Of a stretch of DNA of 64,000 nucleotides, positions 56,927 to 64,000 are shown one piece after another. The translations under genes and the position numbers were made by a program. Each line of letters begins with the position of its first letter. Within the stretch, counting starts at the first letter, position 1. The notes below the pieces were generated by a model. The model ran no database searches. It was given only the letters and a program-made list of their open reading frames with translations, and was not told the origin of the DNA. The DNA is from Actinosynnema sp040640215 (GTDB lineage Bacteria; Actinomycetota; Actinomycetes; Mycobacteriales; Pseudonocardiaceae): positions 7,081 to 71,080 of the forward strand of contig NZ_JBFABG010000022.1 in the NCBI RefSeq assembly GCF_040640215.1, in the 5' to 3' direction.

Positions 56927-57418
56927 TCAGCCGTTCTCTTCGCCGGTCAGGTTCGCGATGCCCACACCGGGGGCCTCGCTGATGCCCACGACGCCGGCAC
57001 CGTCGCTGTCCTCGTTGCCACCCGCGCCGTTGCCGTTGCCACCAGCGCAGCTGTTGTTGCCAGTCTGCTCGTTGATGACGGTGCTCGTGGTGGTGTCGCC
57101 GTTGTGGCCACCCAGCACGTTGATCTCCGGCAGACCCAGGTTGGGCTTGACGTCCTGCACGGCGGCGGCGACGGCGACGAGGCCGACCGCAACCGGGACC
57201 TGCGGCTTGGCCACGGAGACACACTGCGCCGCGTTGGCCAGCGCACCGTCCGCCACGCTCACCTGGTCGACGCCGATGACGTTGTCCTTGTGGACGATCT
57301 CCCGGGCACCGGGCGCGAAGTCATGACCCTCGACCTCACCGGCGGAGGCCATGCCTGCGCCACCAATCATGAACAGACTGGCGACCCCGGCGAACACGAT
57401 ACCGGCCTTCTTCAACAC
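56927..57418 (-). CDS. Small secreted rodlin-like surface protein
   Basis: 163 aa from a GTG with GGAG 8 bases upstream. A signal peptide spans about 1-26 (KKAGIVFAGVASLFMIGGAGMASA). The mature part has AAVQDVKPNLGLPEINVLGG, VINEQTGNNSCAGG and a Gly/Asn-rich stretch ending SEAPGVGIANLTGEENG. VQDVN-like and NxQxxxN-like wording recalls Streptomyces rodlins, and size and export fit chaplin/rodlin-type spore-coat proteins, but the match is partial. Two cysteines (about 68 and 126) may form a disulphide. Probably expressed during morphological development. Confidence 0.6.
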   Translation of the reverse strand: MLKKAGIVFAGVASLFMIGGAGMASAGEVEGHDFAPGAREIVHKDNVIGVDQVSVADGALANAAQCVSVAKPQVPVAVGLVAVAAAVQDVKPNLGLPEINVLGGHNGDTTTSTVINEQTGNNSCAGGNGNGAGGNEDSDGAGVVGISEAPGVGIANLTGEENG

Positions 57419-58190
57419 TGTAGGTTCTCCTTCGATTTCCTTGCGAATGCCCGACGAGGTCCGTGGAGCGCTGTGGATGTCGAACGACGGGGACACTATC
57501 GGGACGCATCGCCCCGAAATCGCCAGATAGCCGCATGGTGTACACAAGTCACCCAAACTAGTGAATATTCGAATTCGGACGGTAACCGTCTCACCGTCGG
57601 TCGACCCGACCCCTTCGGAATCGGTCTGAACTGCGTCAACGGGTTGCGTCGAGCCTTGTGCGCAGTCGCCTGCGGTCGCGTCCGCGCAACCCGGTCGGAG
57701 GCCGGTCACGGCAGCGCCACTGCGGCCGGTAAGCGCAGGTCCACCAAGCTCCGACGGGCACCGGAAAGCCGCGTCCGCGCGGTGTCAAACGAGAAAGCGC
57801 CGGGAACCGGGGCCGGGGGAGTTTCCCGGTGCGCGGCGCGGCGGTCGCGGTGACCGCCTTTTCACTCGAACGGGTTCCGCGTGACCGAACAACGGGGTAA
57901 CCGCGTCACCGGAGGGCACGGACGAATCGCGGCGGGGTCGCGGAAGACGCCGACGACGTGGTCCACCGCCGACCGGGACCACGCCGGGCGCGCGAACCCG
58001 GCCGACCACGCCGGCGGGTGGTGGGACCGGACCGACCGGGCTGGGCCGAGGTGACGCACCCCCGCTCGGCGCTCGGACCACGCGGTGCGGTCGAACGTCC
58101 GCGATTCCCCGGTAACCCTTGAGCCGGCGGTGCGGAAGGGATAGGAAGCGAGCGGTGATCCGCACCGCGGCATCGACTCCAGGGGTCGGG
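57419..58190. other. Long intergenic region between the secreted protein and SARP genes
   Basis: 772 bases without a supportable gene. Its first 180 bases are unusually AT-rich for this genome (around 57540-57575, with GAATATTCGAATTC), suggesting promoter and control sequences of the secreted-protein gene. The SARP ATG at 58191 has AGGGGTCGGG directly upstream; an upstream start at 58119 is less likely. Confidence 0.5.
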
Positions 58191-60986
58191 ATGACGGTGG
58201 ACTTCCGGCTGCTCGGCGAGATCGAGGCGAGCGCCGACGGCCGGTCCGTCGACGTGGGCCCGGCCAAGGGGCGGTGCCTGCTGGCCGTCCTGCTGGTCGA
58301 CCTCGGCCGCCCCGTGTCGGTGGACCAGCTCGTCGACCGGGTGTGGGGCGGGCTGCGCGTGCCCCGCCGACCCGCCGCCATCGTGCAGAGCTACGTCTCG
58401 CGGCTGCGGCGCGGCCTCGCCGCGGTGGACGGCGTGCGGATCACCAGGCAGTCCAACGGCTACCGGCTCACCGCCGACGACTGCACCGTCGACCTGCACA
58501 GGTTCCGCGACCTGACCCGCGACGCGCGGTCTTCGCGGCGCGACGAGGACGCCGAGGACCTCTACGAGCGCGCGCTCGCGCTGTGGCGCGGGGACCCGTT
58601 CGGCGGTCTCGACGTGCCGTGGCTCAACGCCGTGCGCTCGACCCTGCTCGGCGAGCTCCACGCGGCCCGGCTCGACCTGGCCGACGTCCGGCTCCGGCTG
58701 GGCGCGCACACGTCGCTGCTCGCCGACCTCGCCACCCGGGCCGCGGCGCACCCGCTGGACGAGCGCGTGGCGGGGCAGCTCATGCTGGGGCTCTACCGCA
58801 GCGGCCGGGCGGCCGACGCGCTCGCGCACTACGACGGCCTGCGCCGCCGCCTGGTGGAGGAGCTGGGCACCGACCCCGGCGCAGCCGTGCGGCGGTTGCA
58901 GCAGCAGATCATCACCGCGGACCCCGCCCTGACCCGGTCGTCTGGCCCCGTGACGCCGGTGCCCCGCCAACTGCCCTCCGCGCCGAGGCTGTTCGCGGGG
59001 CGCACCGCCGAGCTCGCCTTCCTCACCTCGACCCTGGGCCGGCACGTCGACGCCGGCTCGACGGTGGTGATCTCCGCGATCGGCGGCACCGGCGGGATCG
59101 GGAAGACCTGGCTGGCCCTGCACTGGGCGCACCGCAACCTCGACCTGTTCCCGGACGGCCAGTTGTTCGTGAACCTGCGCGGGTTCGACCCGCTCGGGCC
59201 GCCGATCGCGCCCGGCGCGGCCGTGCGCGGGTTCCTGGACGCGCTCGGCGTCGACCCCGCCGCCGTCCCGGTCGACCTCGACGCCCAGTTCGGCCTGTAC
59301 CGCAGCCTGGTGGCCGGCCGGCGGATGCTGGTCGTGCTGGACAACGCCCGGGACAGCGCCCAGGTGGTCCCGCTGCTGCCCGGCGGGCCCACCTGCGCGG
59401 TCCTGGTCACCAGCAGGCGCAGGCTCACCGGGTTGAGCACGAACCACAGCGCGTTCGCCGCGGACCTGGACCGGCTGGCCGACGCCGAGGCGCGGGACCT
59501 GCTCGTGCGGCGGCTCGGCCGGGCGCGCGTCGACGCGGAACCCGGTGCGGTGGCGGAACTCCTGGACTGCTGCGCGGGCCTGCCGCTCGCCCTGGGCGTG
59601 GTGGCCGCCCGCGCGGCGGCCCACCCGGACTTCCCGCTCGCGACCCTGAGCGCCGAGCTCCGCGACGCGGCGAACCGGCTGGACGCGCTGGACGTCGGCG
59701 ACCTGACAGCGGACATCCGTTCGGTCCTGGCCTGCTCCCACCGCGCGCTGGACGCCGGAGCGGCACGCGTGTTCGCGCTGCTGGCCGCCGCACCCGGCCC
59801 GGACCTGAGCCTCCCGGCCGCCGCCTCGCTGTGCGCGCTGCCCGTCGCGCGGTGCCGGAAAGTCCTGCGGGAGCTGGACGAGATGCACCTCGTCCAGCAG
59901 CACGTGCCCGACCGGTACCGGATGCACGACCTGGTCCGCCTCTACGCCGTGGAGCAGGGCCGGGAGGACCTGTCCGCCGCCGACCGCCACGCGGCGCTGC
60001 GCCGACTGGTCGACTGCTACACGCACACCGCCCACGAGGGGGACCGCCTGCTGGAACCCCACCGACCGGACATCGACCTCGATCCGCCGGTGGCCGGCTG
60101 CGTCCCGGTCCGGCTCGCCGACGTGGACGCGGCCGTCGCCTGGTTCACGGTGGAGGGTCCGTGCCTGGTGGCCGCGCAGCAGGCCGCCGCCGACCTGGGC
60201 CGGCACACCGAGGTCTGGCGGCTGTCCTGGGCGCTGCACACGTTCCGGGGCCGGCAGGGCCTGTTCCACGACCTGATCGACGGCTGGGAGAGGGGGCTCG
60301 CCGCCGCCCAGGAGCTCGACGCGCTCGGCCCGCGGATCCAGGCGCACCGGCACCTCGGCACCGCCTACTCGCGGCTCCGCCGGTCCGGGCTGGGCCACGA
60401 GCACCTGAGCCAGGCGCTGTCGCTGGCGGAGCTGGCCGGCGACCTGCGGTCCCAGGCGCACTGCCGGCACGCCTTGACGTCCCACTGGGAGATGTCGGGC
60501 GACCACGCGCGAGCCCTGCACCACGCCGAAGCGGCCCTGCGCCGGTACCGGGAACTGGGCGACCCCGTCGCCGAGGCGCGGGCGCTCAACCACGCGGGCT
60601 GGGAGCACGCCATGCTCGGCTCGCACGAGGCCGCGCGGGACCGCTGCGAGCGCGCCCTGGTCCTCAACCGGGAGCACGGCGACCGGGACGGCGAACTGGC
60701 CACGTTGGACAGTCTCGGCTACATCGCCGACCAGACCGGCCGGCACGCGGCGGCCGTGGAGCACCTCCGGGAAGCCCTGGACCTGTCCCGGCGCATCGGC
60801 AACACCTACCTGGAGGTCGACGTCCTGGAACACCTCGGCGCGGCCCACGCCCACGTCGGGGACCTCGCCGAGGCCCGCGCGGCCTGGCGGCGGGCCATCG
60901 AGCTGTGCCGGTCGCAGCGCCGGACCGAGGACGCCGACCGCGTCCGGCGATCGCTCGACGGACTGGGTCCGGTGCCGCGCGGGTAG
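58191..60986 (+). CDS. AfsR/SARP-family regulator (BTAD, NB-ARC, TPR)
   Basis: 931 aa. Residues 1-95 form the OmpR-like winged helix of SARPs (MTVDFRLLGEIEASADGRSVDVGPAKGR, SVDQLVDRVWG, IVQSYVSRLRRGL), 100-240 the BTAD domain (LDLADVRLRLG, AHPLDERVAGQLMLGLYRSGRAADALAHYDGLRRRLVEELG), and about 270-560 an NB-ARC STAND ATPase (IGGTGGIGKTWLALHWAH, LVVLDNARD, VLVTSRRRL, GLPLAL). TPR repeats occupy about 640-920. It binds direct-repeat promoters, usually for secondary metabolism. No biosynthetic cluster lies in view, so its target is elsewhere or is the HAF-repeat gene that follows. Confidence 0.88.
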   Translation: MTVDFRLLGEIEASADGRSVDVGPAKGRCLLAVLLVDLGRPVSVDQLVDRVWGGLRVPRRPAAIVQSYVSRLRRGLAAVDGVRITRQSNGYRLTADDCTVDLHRFRDLTRDARSSRRDEDAEDLYERALALWRGDPFGGLDVPWLNAVRSTLLGELHAARLDLADVRLRLGAHTSLLADLATRAAAHPLDERVAGQLMLGLYRSGRAADALAHYDGLRRRLVEELGTDPGAAVRRLQQQIITADPALTRSSGPVTPVPRQLPSAPRLFAGRTAELAFLTSTLGRHVDAGSTVVISAIGGTGGIGKTWLALHWAHRNLDLFPDGQLFVNLRGFDPLGPPIAPGAAVRGFLDALGVDPAAVPVDLDAQFGLYRSLVAGRRMLVVLDNARDSAQVVPLLPGGPTCAVLVTSRRRLTGLSTNHSAFAADLDRLADAEARDLLVRRLGRARVDAEPGAVAELLDCCAGLPLALGVVAARAAAHPDFPLATLSAELRDAANRLDALDVGDLTADIRSVLACSHRALDAGAARVFALLAAAPGPDLSLPAAASLCALPVARCRKVLRELDEMHLVQQHVPDRYRMHDLVRLYAVEQGREDLSAADRHAALRRLVDCYTHTAHEGDRLLEPHRPDIDLDPPVAGCVPVRLADVDAAVAWFTVEGPCLVAAQQAAADLGRHTEVWRLSWALHTFRGRQGLFHDLIDGWERGLAAAQELDALGPRIQAHRHLGTAYSRLRRSGLGHEHLSQALSLAELAGDLRSQAHCRHALTSHWEMSGDHARALHHAEAALRRYRELGDPVAEARALNHAGWEHAMLGSHEAARDRCERALVLNREHGDRDGELATLDSLGYIADQTGRHAAAVEHLREALDLSRRIGNTYLEVDVLEHLGAAHAHVGDLAEARAAWRRAIELCRSQRRTEDADRVRRSLDGLGPVPRG

Positions 60987-61123
60987 GCGGACGCGCGACC
61001 CGGCCGCACGCGGTGCGCCCCGCCGCCGGACGATCATTCCGCTGTCCGGCGGACGCACCACCCGCCTGCCGCCGATAGCGTCCGGGGCAAGGGCCGCCAC
61101 GTCCTTTCACCACCGGAGTGACC

Positions 61124-62230
61124 ATGCCCCGATCCCGAGCGCTGTTACCGCTCCTGCTGACCATCACGCTGCCGCTGGTCGCCGCTCCCGCCGCGCAGGC
61201 CGCGGACCGCGTGTCGATCACGGAGCTGCGCGGGTTGACCGACCGGTCCGAGACCCGCGTCACCGCCCTCAACGACGTCGACCAGATCGTCGGCTCCAGC
61301 GGCGGGTCACCCGTCCTGTGGAGTCGCGGCCAGGTCGTCGCGCTGCCCGGGAGCACCGCGACCGCGATCAACCGGCGCGGCCAGGTCCTCCTGCTGGACA
61401 ACCGGATCGGCAACGGCGACTACGTGCAGCACCCCCTGGTCTGGCACAACGGCACGACCACCGGCATCGCGCCGGAGGGCTCCGGGGTGGTGACCGCGTC
61501 CGCGATCAACGCGAGCGGCTCGGTGCCGATGACCTACTCGCCGTCCCCGGCGGTGTGGCACCCGGAGCAGGCGGCGCTGTGGCTGGACGGCGCGGTGCGC
61601 CCGCTGTCGTCCGGCAACAGCGGCTCGCACCTGTACAGCTCGGTGATCAACGATCGCGGCCTGGTGGCCGGCGCGTTCGTGCCGATGATGGGCGGCACGT
61701 CCTACGCGTTCCGCTGCCAGGGCACCACGTGCTCGCGCCTGCCCGACCCGGAGGGCACCGCGGGCTCCTACTCGGTGGCGGCGGCGAACGAGTCCGGCGT
61801 GGTCGTCGGGTCGCGCGCGAACAGCCCGGTGCGCTGGCAGGGCGACACCGCCACGGTGCTGCCGGGCGGTGAGGGCAGGGTCGCCGGCAACCAGCGCGCG
61901 ATCAACGAGCGCGGTGACGTCGTGGGCCGGACCAAGGACGGCGCGGGCGTGCACCGGGCGACGGTGTGGCGCGCCGGCCGCCAGGTCGTCATCCCGGTGC
62001 CCGGCCCGGCCGAGGCGGTGGCGGTGAACGACCGCAGTGACGTCGTCGGCTGGAGCAAGTCGACGGGGGAGACGCGCGCGTTCCTGTGGCGCAACGGGAA
62101 GGTGGTCGACCTCGGCACGCTGGGCGGTGCGTACAGCTCGCCGACGTCGCTGAACGACAACGGCACGATCGTCGGCCTGGCGACGACGGCGGACGGTGCC
62201 TACCGCGCGGTGAAGTGGACCGTGCGGTAG
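61124..62230 (+). CDS. Secreted HAF-repeat (beta-propeller-like) protein
   Basis: 368 aa. Signal peptide about 1-25 (ALLPLLLTITLPLVAAPAAQAA). Six or seven repeats of the HAF type follow: VTALNDVDQIVGSS, AINRRGQVLL, SAINASGSVPM, VINDRGLVAGAF, AANESGVVVGSR, AINERGDVVGRT, AVNDRSDVVGWS, and finally AFLWRNGKVVDLGTLGGAYSSPTSLNDNGTIVGLA. These build a small propeller-like extracellular domain. Function unknown. The ATG at 61124 has GGAG at 5 bases; a GTG two codons earlier overlaps that site. Confidence 0.83.
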   Translation: MPRSRALLPLLLTITLPLVAAPAAQAADRVSITELRGLTDRSETRVTALNDVDQIVGSSGGSPVLWSRGQVVALPGSTATAINRRGQVLLLDNRIGNGDYVQHPLVWHNGTTTGIAPEGSGVVTASAINASGSVPMTYSPSPAVWHPEQAALWLDGAVRPLSSGNSGSHLYSSVINDRGLVAGAFVPMMGGTSYAFRCQGTTCSRLPDPEGTAGSYSVAAANESGVVVGSRANSPVRWQGDTATVLPGGEGRVAGNQRAINERGDVVGRTKDGAGVHRATVWRAGRQVVIPVPGPAEAVAVNDRSDVVGWSKSTGETRAFLWRNGKVVDLGTLGGAYSSPTSLNDNGTIVGLATTADGAYRAVKWTVR

Positions 62231-62236
62231 TCCGGT

Positions 62237-62268
62237 CCCCGGACGCGCCCGCCGGCGCGCGTCCGGGG
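62237..62268. terminator. Terminator hairpin after the HAF-repeat gene
   Basis: A 12-base perfect stem CCCCGGACGCGC / GCGCGTCCGGGG with an 8-base loop, starting 7 bases past the stop. Confidence 0.8.
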
Positions 62269-62515
62269 GCGCGGTGCTTGAGCGCCGTTCGGACGCGGGG
62301 GTGCGCCCGCGCCGGATCTCGGCGGGCGGAGGTCGAGGACGTCGGGGCTCCCGTGGGCGTCGCTCGCGCCGGGTGGGCGCGGGGGCGTTTCCCGGTCGGG
62401 TGGGTGGGGCGTCCCGTTTTCGGCAACAAAACTTGTGCGGTATCGCCGCAGTACCCAATCTGGGGACCGGACGCGGCCGGCACGTCGTGGGCGGTGCGGC
62501 CGGCCGGTGTTGCCC

Positions 62516-62536
62516 GCGATCAGAACGCCTGATCGC
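62516..62536 (+). promoter_or_regulatory. Hairpin/operator upstream of the leader ORF
   Basis: GCGATCAG-AACGC-CTGATCGC: 8-base perfect arms with a 5-base loop, 42 bases before the leader ORF. It could be a repressor operator or an attenuator element. The interval 62231-62578 otherwise holds only the terminator. Confidence 0.5.
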
Positions 62537-62578
62537 CCCGCTGAAGCAAAATCCTCGCACCACACCAAGGACCCGTCA

Positions 62579-62710
62579 ATGCGCATACCAGACCTCGTTG
62601 TGGCCGCCCGGAAATCTCCCGAACGAACTCCACCGCGAGAACGGATCCGGTTCCAGGAAATGACCAACGACCACGCCGCCACCATCTTGATCCGGGGTGC
62701 TGTCCGATGA
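62579..62710 (+). CDS. 43-residue leader peptide coupled to the MFS gene
   Basis: MRIPDLVVAARKSPERTPPR... is 43 residues, basic, and has no membrane segment. AAGGA lies 8 bases before its ATG. Its TGA overlaps the ATG of the MFS gene (ATGA), while the MFS ATG lacks a strong ribosome site of its own. Translation of the efflux gene thus probably depends on reading this ORF, as in leader-peptide control of antibiotic pumps. Codon bias is weaker than in neighbouring genes. No family recognised. Confidence 0.6.
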   Translation: MRIPDLVVAARKSPERTPPRERIRFQEMTNDHAATILIRGAVR

Positions 62711-63900
62711 GCGCGGAAACCACGACGCCCACCACGACCGCGAGCAAGCGGTTGCCGCTGGGTGTCTACCTGCTCGCTTTCAGCCTGCTCGCGATGGGCA
62801 GCGCAGAATTCCTGGTCGCCGGGGTGCTGCCGGCGATCGCCGACGACCTGGACATCACGCTGTCCGCCGCCGGCGCGCTGATCACGGCGTTCGCGATCGC
62901 GGTCGTCATCGGCGGGCCGCCGATGGCGGTGCTGACCCTGCGCTGGCCCCGGCGGACCACGCTGGTGGCCACGCAGCTCGTGTTCGCGCTCGCGGTGGCG
63001 GTCAGCCTCCTCACCGAGAACTACGCGCTGATCCTGGTGGCCCGCTTCGTCTGCGGCATCGCCTACGCCGGGTTCTGGGCGGTCGCGGCGGTCACCGCGA
63101 TCAGCCTGGTCCCGCCGGAGCGGACCGCGCGCGCCTCCGGCGTGGTGGTCAGCGGGCTCAGCGTGGCGATGATCGCCGGTGGCCCGGCCAGCGCGCTGCT
63201 CAGCCACTTCACCGGCTGGCGGGGCGGGTTCTGGGCGGTGTTCGCGCTGACCCTCATCGGCGCGGTGCTGACCGTGGCCGCCGTGCCCGCGACGAAGTCG
63301 GTCGTCGAGCCCAGCGTGCGCCAGGAGCTCAAGGCGATGAAGCAGACCCGGCTGGTCGCGGTCTACGTCGCCACCCTGCTGAGCACCGCCTCCTACATGA
63401 TCACCTACAACTACCTCGCGCCGCTGCTGACCGACGTGACCGGGTTCGACTCGGTGTGGGTGCCGCCGATCCTGACGCTGTTCGGCATCGGGGCGTTCGT
63501 CGGCATCTCCATCGGCGGTCGCATCGCGGACGGCCGACCGTTCCACGCCCTGCTGATCGGCGCGGTCGGGATCGCGGTCTGCTCGGTCGGCCTGGCGCTG
63601 TTCGCCGAGTACGACGTGGCGGTCATCGTCCTGGTGCTGCTGATGGGCGTCGCGGGCTTCGTGCTCAACCCGGCCATCTACGGGCGGGTGTTCACGCTCG
63701 CGGCCCAGGCACCGACCCTCGCCGGCTCGACCGCCGTGTCGATGTTCCAGCTCGGCATCAGCCTCGTCCCGGTGCTGGCGGCCATCGCTCTCAGCGCGGG
63801 TGCGAGCCTCACCGCCATCCCGTGGATCGGCGCGGGCCTGGCCGTGCTGACCATCCCGGCCATCCTGATCGACCGGAACATCACCCAGCGCCGCTCCTAG
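62707..63900 (+). CDS. DHA1-family (12-TM) MFS efflux transporter
   Basis: 397 aa with about 12 TM helices after a short Thr-rich start. LPLGVYLLAFSLLAMGSAEFLVAGVLPAIADDL and the loop LRWPRRTTLVATQ match the AraJ/YdhP/Cmx-like DHA1 branch (sugar-efflux or chloramphenicol-type exporters). RFVCGIAYAGFWAVAAVTAISLVPPERTARASGVV is the conserved TM4-TM5 region. Proton antiport of a drug or small metabolite is expected. It is translationally coupled to the 43-residue leader ORF and preceded by a hairpin, which suggests inducible expression. Confidence 0.87.
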   Translation: MSAETTTPTTTASKRLPLGVYLLAFSLLAMGSAEFLVAGVLPAIADDLDITLSAAGALITAFAIAVVIGGPPMAVLTLRWPRRTTLVATQLVFALAVAVSLLTENYALILVARFVCGIAYAGFWAVAAVTAISLVPPERTARASGVVVSGLSVAMIAGGPASALLSHFTGWRGGFWAVFALTLIGAVLTVAAVPATKSVVEPSVRQELKAMKQTRLVAVYVATLLSTASYMITYNYLAPLLTDVTGFDSVWVPPILTLFGIGAFVGISIGGRIADGRPFHALLIGAVGIAVCSVGLALFAEYDVAVIVLVLLMGVAGFVLNPAIYGRVFTLAAQAPTLAGSTAVSMFQLGISLVPVLAAIALSAGASLTAIPWIGAGLAVLTIPAILIDRNITQRRS

Positions 63901-63918
63901 CGCCACCGCCGGTCGACA

Positions 63919-64000
63919 TAGCAGCCACTCCGCGCCGTCGCCCCACGCCTCGGCCGACACGTCGTCCGGCCTGGTCACGTGCAGCGTGGCCGGGCCGTCG
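63919..64000 (-). pseudogene. Truncated DNA-3-methyladenine glycosylase fragment (edge)
   Basis: Reading from the right edge on the minus strand, codon bias is good for DGPATLHVTRPDDVSAEAWGDGAEWLL. This resembles the N-terminal part of actinomycete HhH-GPD (AlkA-like) glycosylases. After WLL, near 63919, the similarity and bias stop and the frame runs antisense into the MFS gene. The glycosylase gene therefore seems cut off 19 bases from the MFS stop. Too short for certainty. Confidence 0.45.

Noticed and set aside
58274..61078. 934-codon plus-strand frame overlapping the SARP gene
   Set aside because: A +2 shadow frame, Arg/Gly/Pro-rich; the SARP frame has all expected domains.

Overview
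The window is GC-rich actinobacterial DNA with third codon positions almost always G or C, frequent GTG starts, stop/start overlaps (ATGA, GTGA), TANNNT -10 boxes close to start codons and actinomycete families such as SARP regulators, DUF664, mycothiol-dependent isomerases and TerY-type phospho-signalling. This suggests a filamentous Pseudonocardiales species (Saccharothrix/Actinosynnema/Lentzea-like). That placement is inference; no rRNA or tRNA gene was found to anchor it.

1-16 kb: small transcription units. A frameshifted gene fragment and a small unknown protein; a short CoaD-like nucleotidyltransferase; a ribbon-helix-helix/Clp-N protein behind a promoter-operator; a chloramphenicol phosphotransferase-like kinase; a MerR/14-TM efflux pair around a MerR-type promoter; a secreted papain-like protease with a surface-anchored partner; a Fic protein lacking its catalytic His; a TPR protein; an ArsR/MFS pair around a perfect palindrome; a self-operator-flanked XRE-cupin regulator next to a methyltransferase; DUF664, DUF2945 and DUF3140 proteins.

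16.4-23.3 kb: an apparent maturation/export system. A protein made of two 77-residue repeats overlaps the gene of a multi-pass M50 zinc protease with a PqqD-like (RRE) N-terminus. Divergent from them are two overlapping ABC half-transporter genes whose ATPase defects are complementary.

23.5-34 kb: a small membrane protein/zinc-ribbon pair; an Imm49 immunity protein behind a 1441-residue secreted toxin with a predicted PD-(D/E)xK nuclease tip; an unusual histidyl-tRNA synthetase, a methyltransferase and a histidine-decarboxylase-like PLP enzyme, all on the minus strand.

34-44.4 kb: a conflict or stress island. A NACHT STAND NTPase precedes a tightly overlapping five-gene operon: a two-TM coiled-coil protein, a single-TM protein with an intramembrane Asp (Mot/Zor-like), a TerY-type VWA protein, a PP2C phosphatase and a kinase with a zinc ribbon. 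A stand-alone TerY-C-like ribbon protein and a plant-DA1-like LIM-metallopeptidase follow.

44.4-64 kb: an ArsB-type permease, small enzymes, a probably PhoP-controlled secreted phosphatase with a DUF916-type partner, a beta-lactamase-fold hydrolase, PRC-barrel and Rho-N-like proteins, and an amidase/TetR pair beside the wreck of an AMP-ligase/EamA region. Then a small secreted protein, an AfsR/SARP regulator, a secreted HAF-repeat protein, a leader-ORF-coupled MFS pump, and a truncated DNA-glycosylase fragment at the right edge. No CRISPR array, insertion sequence or phage structural gene was seen.
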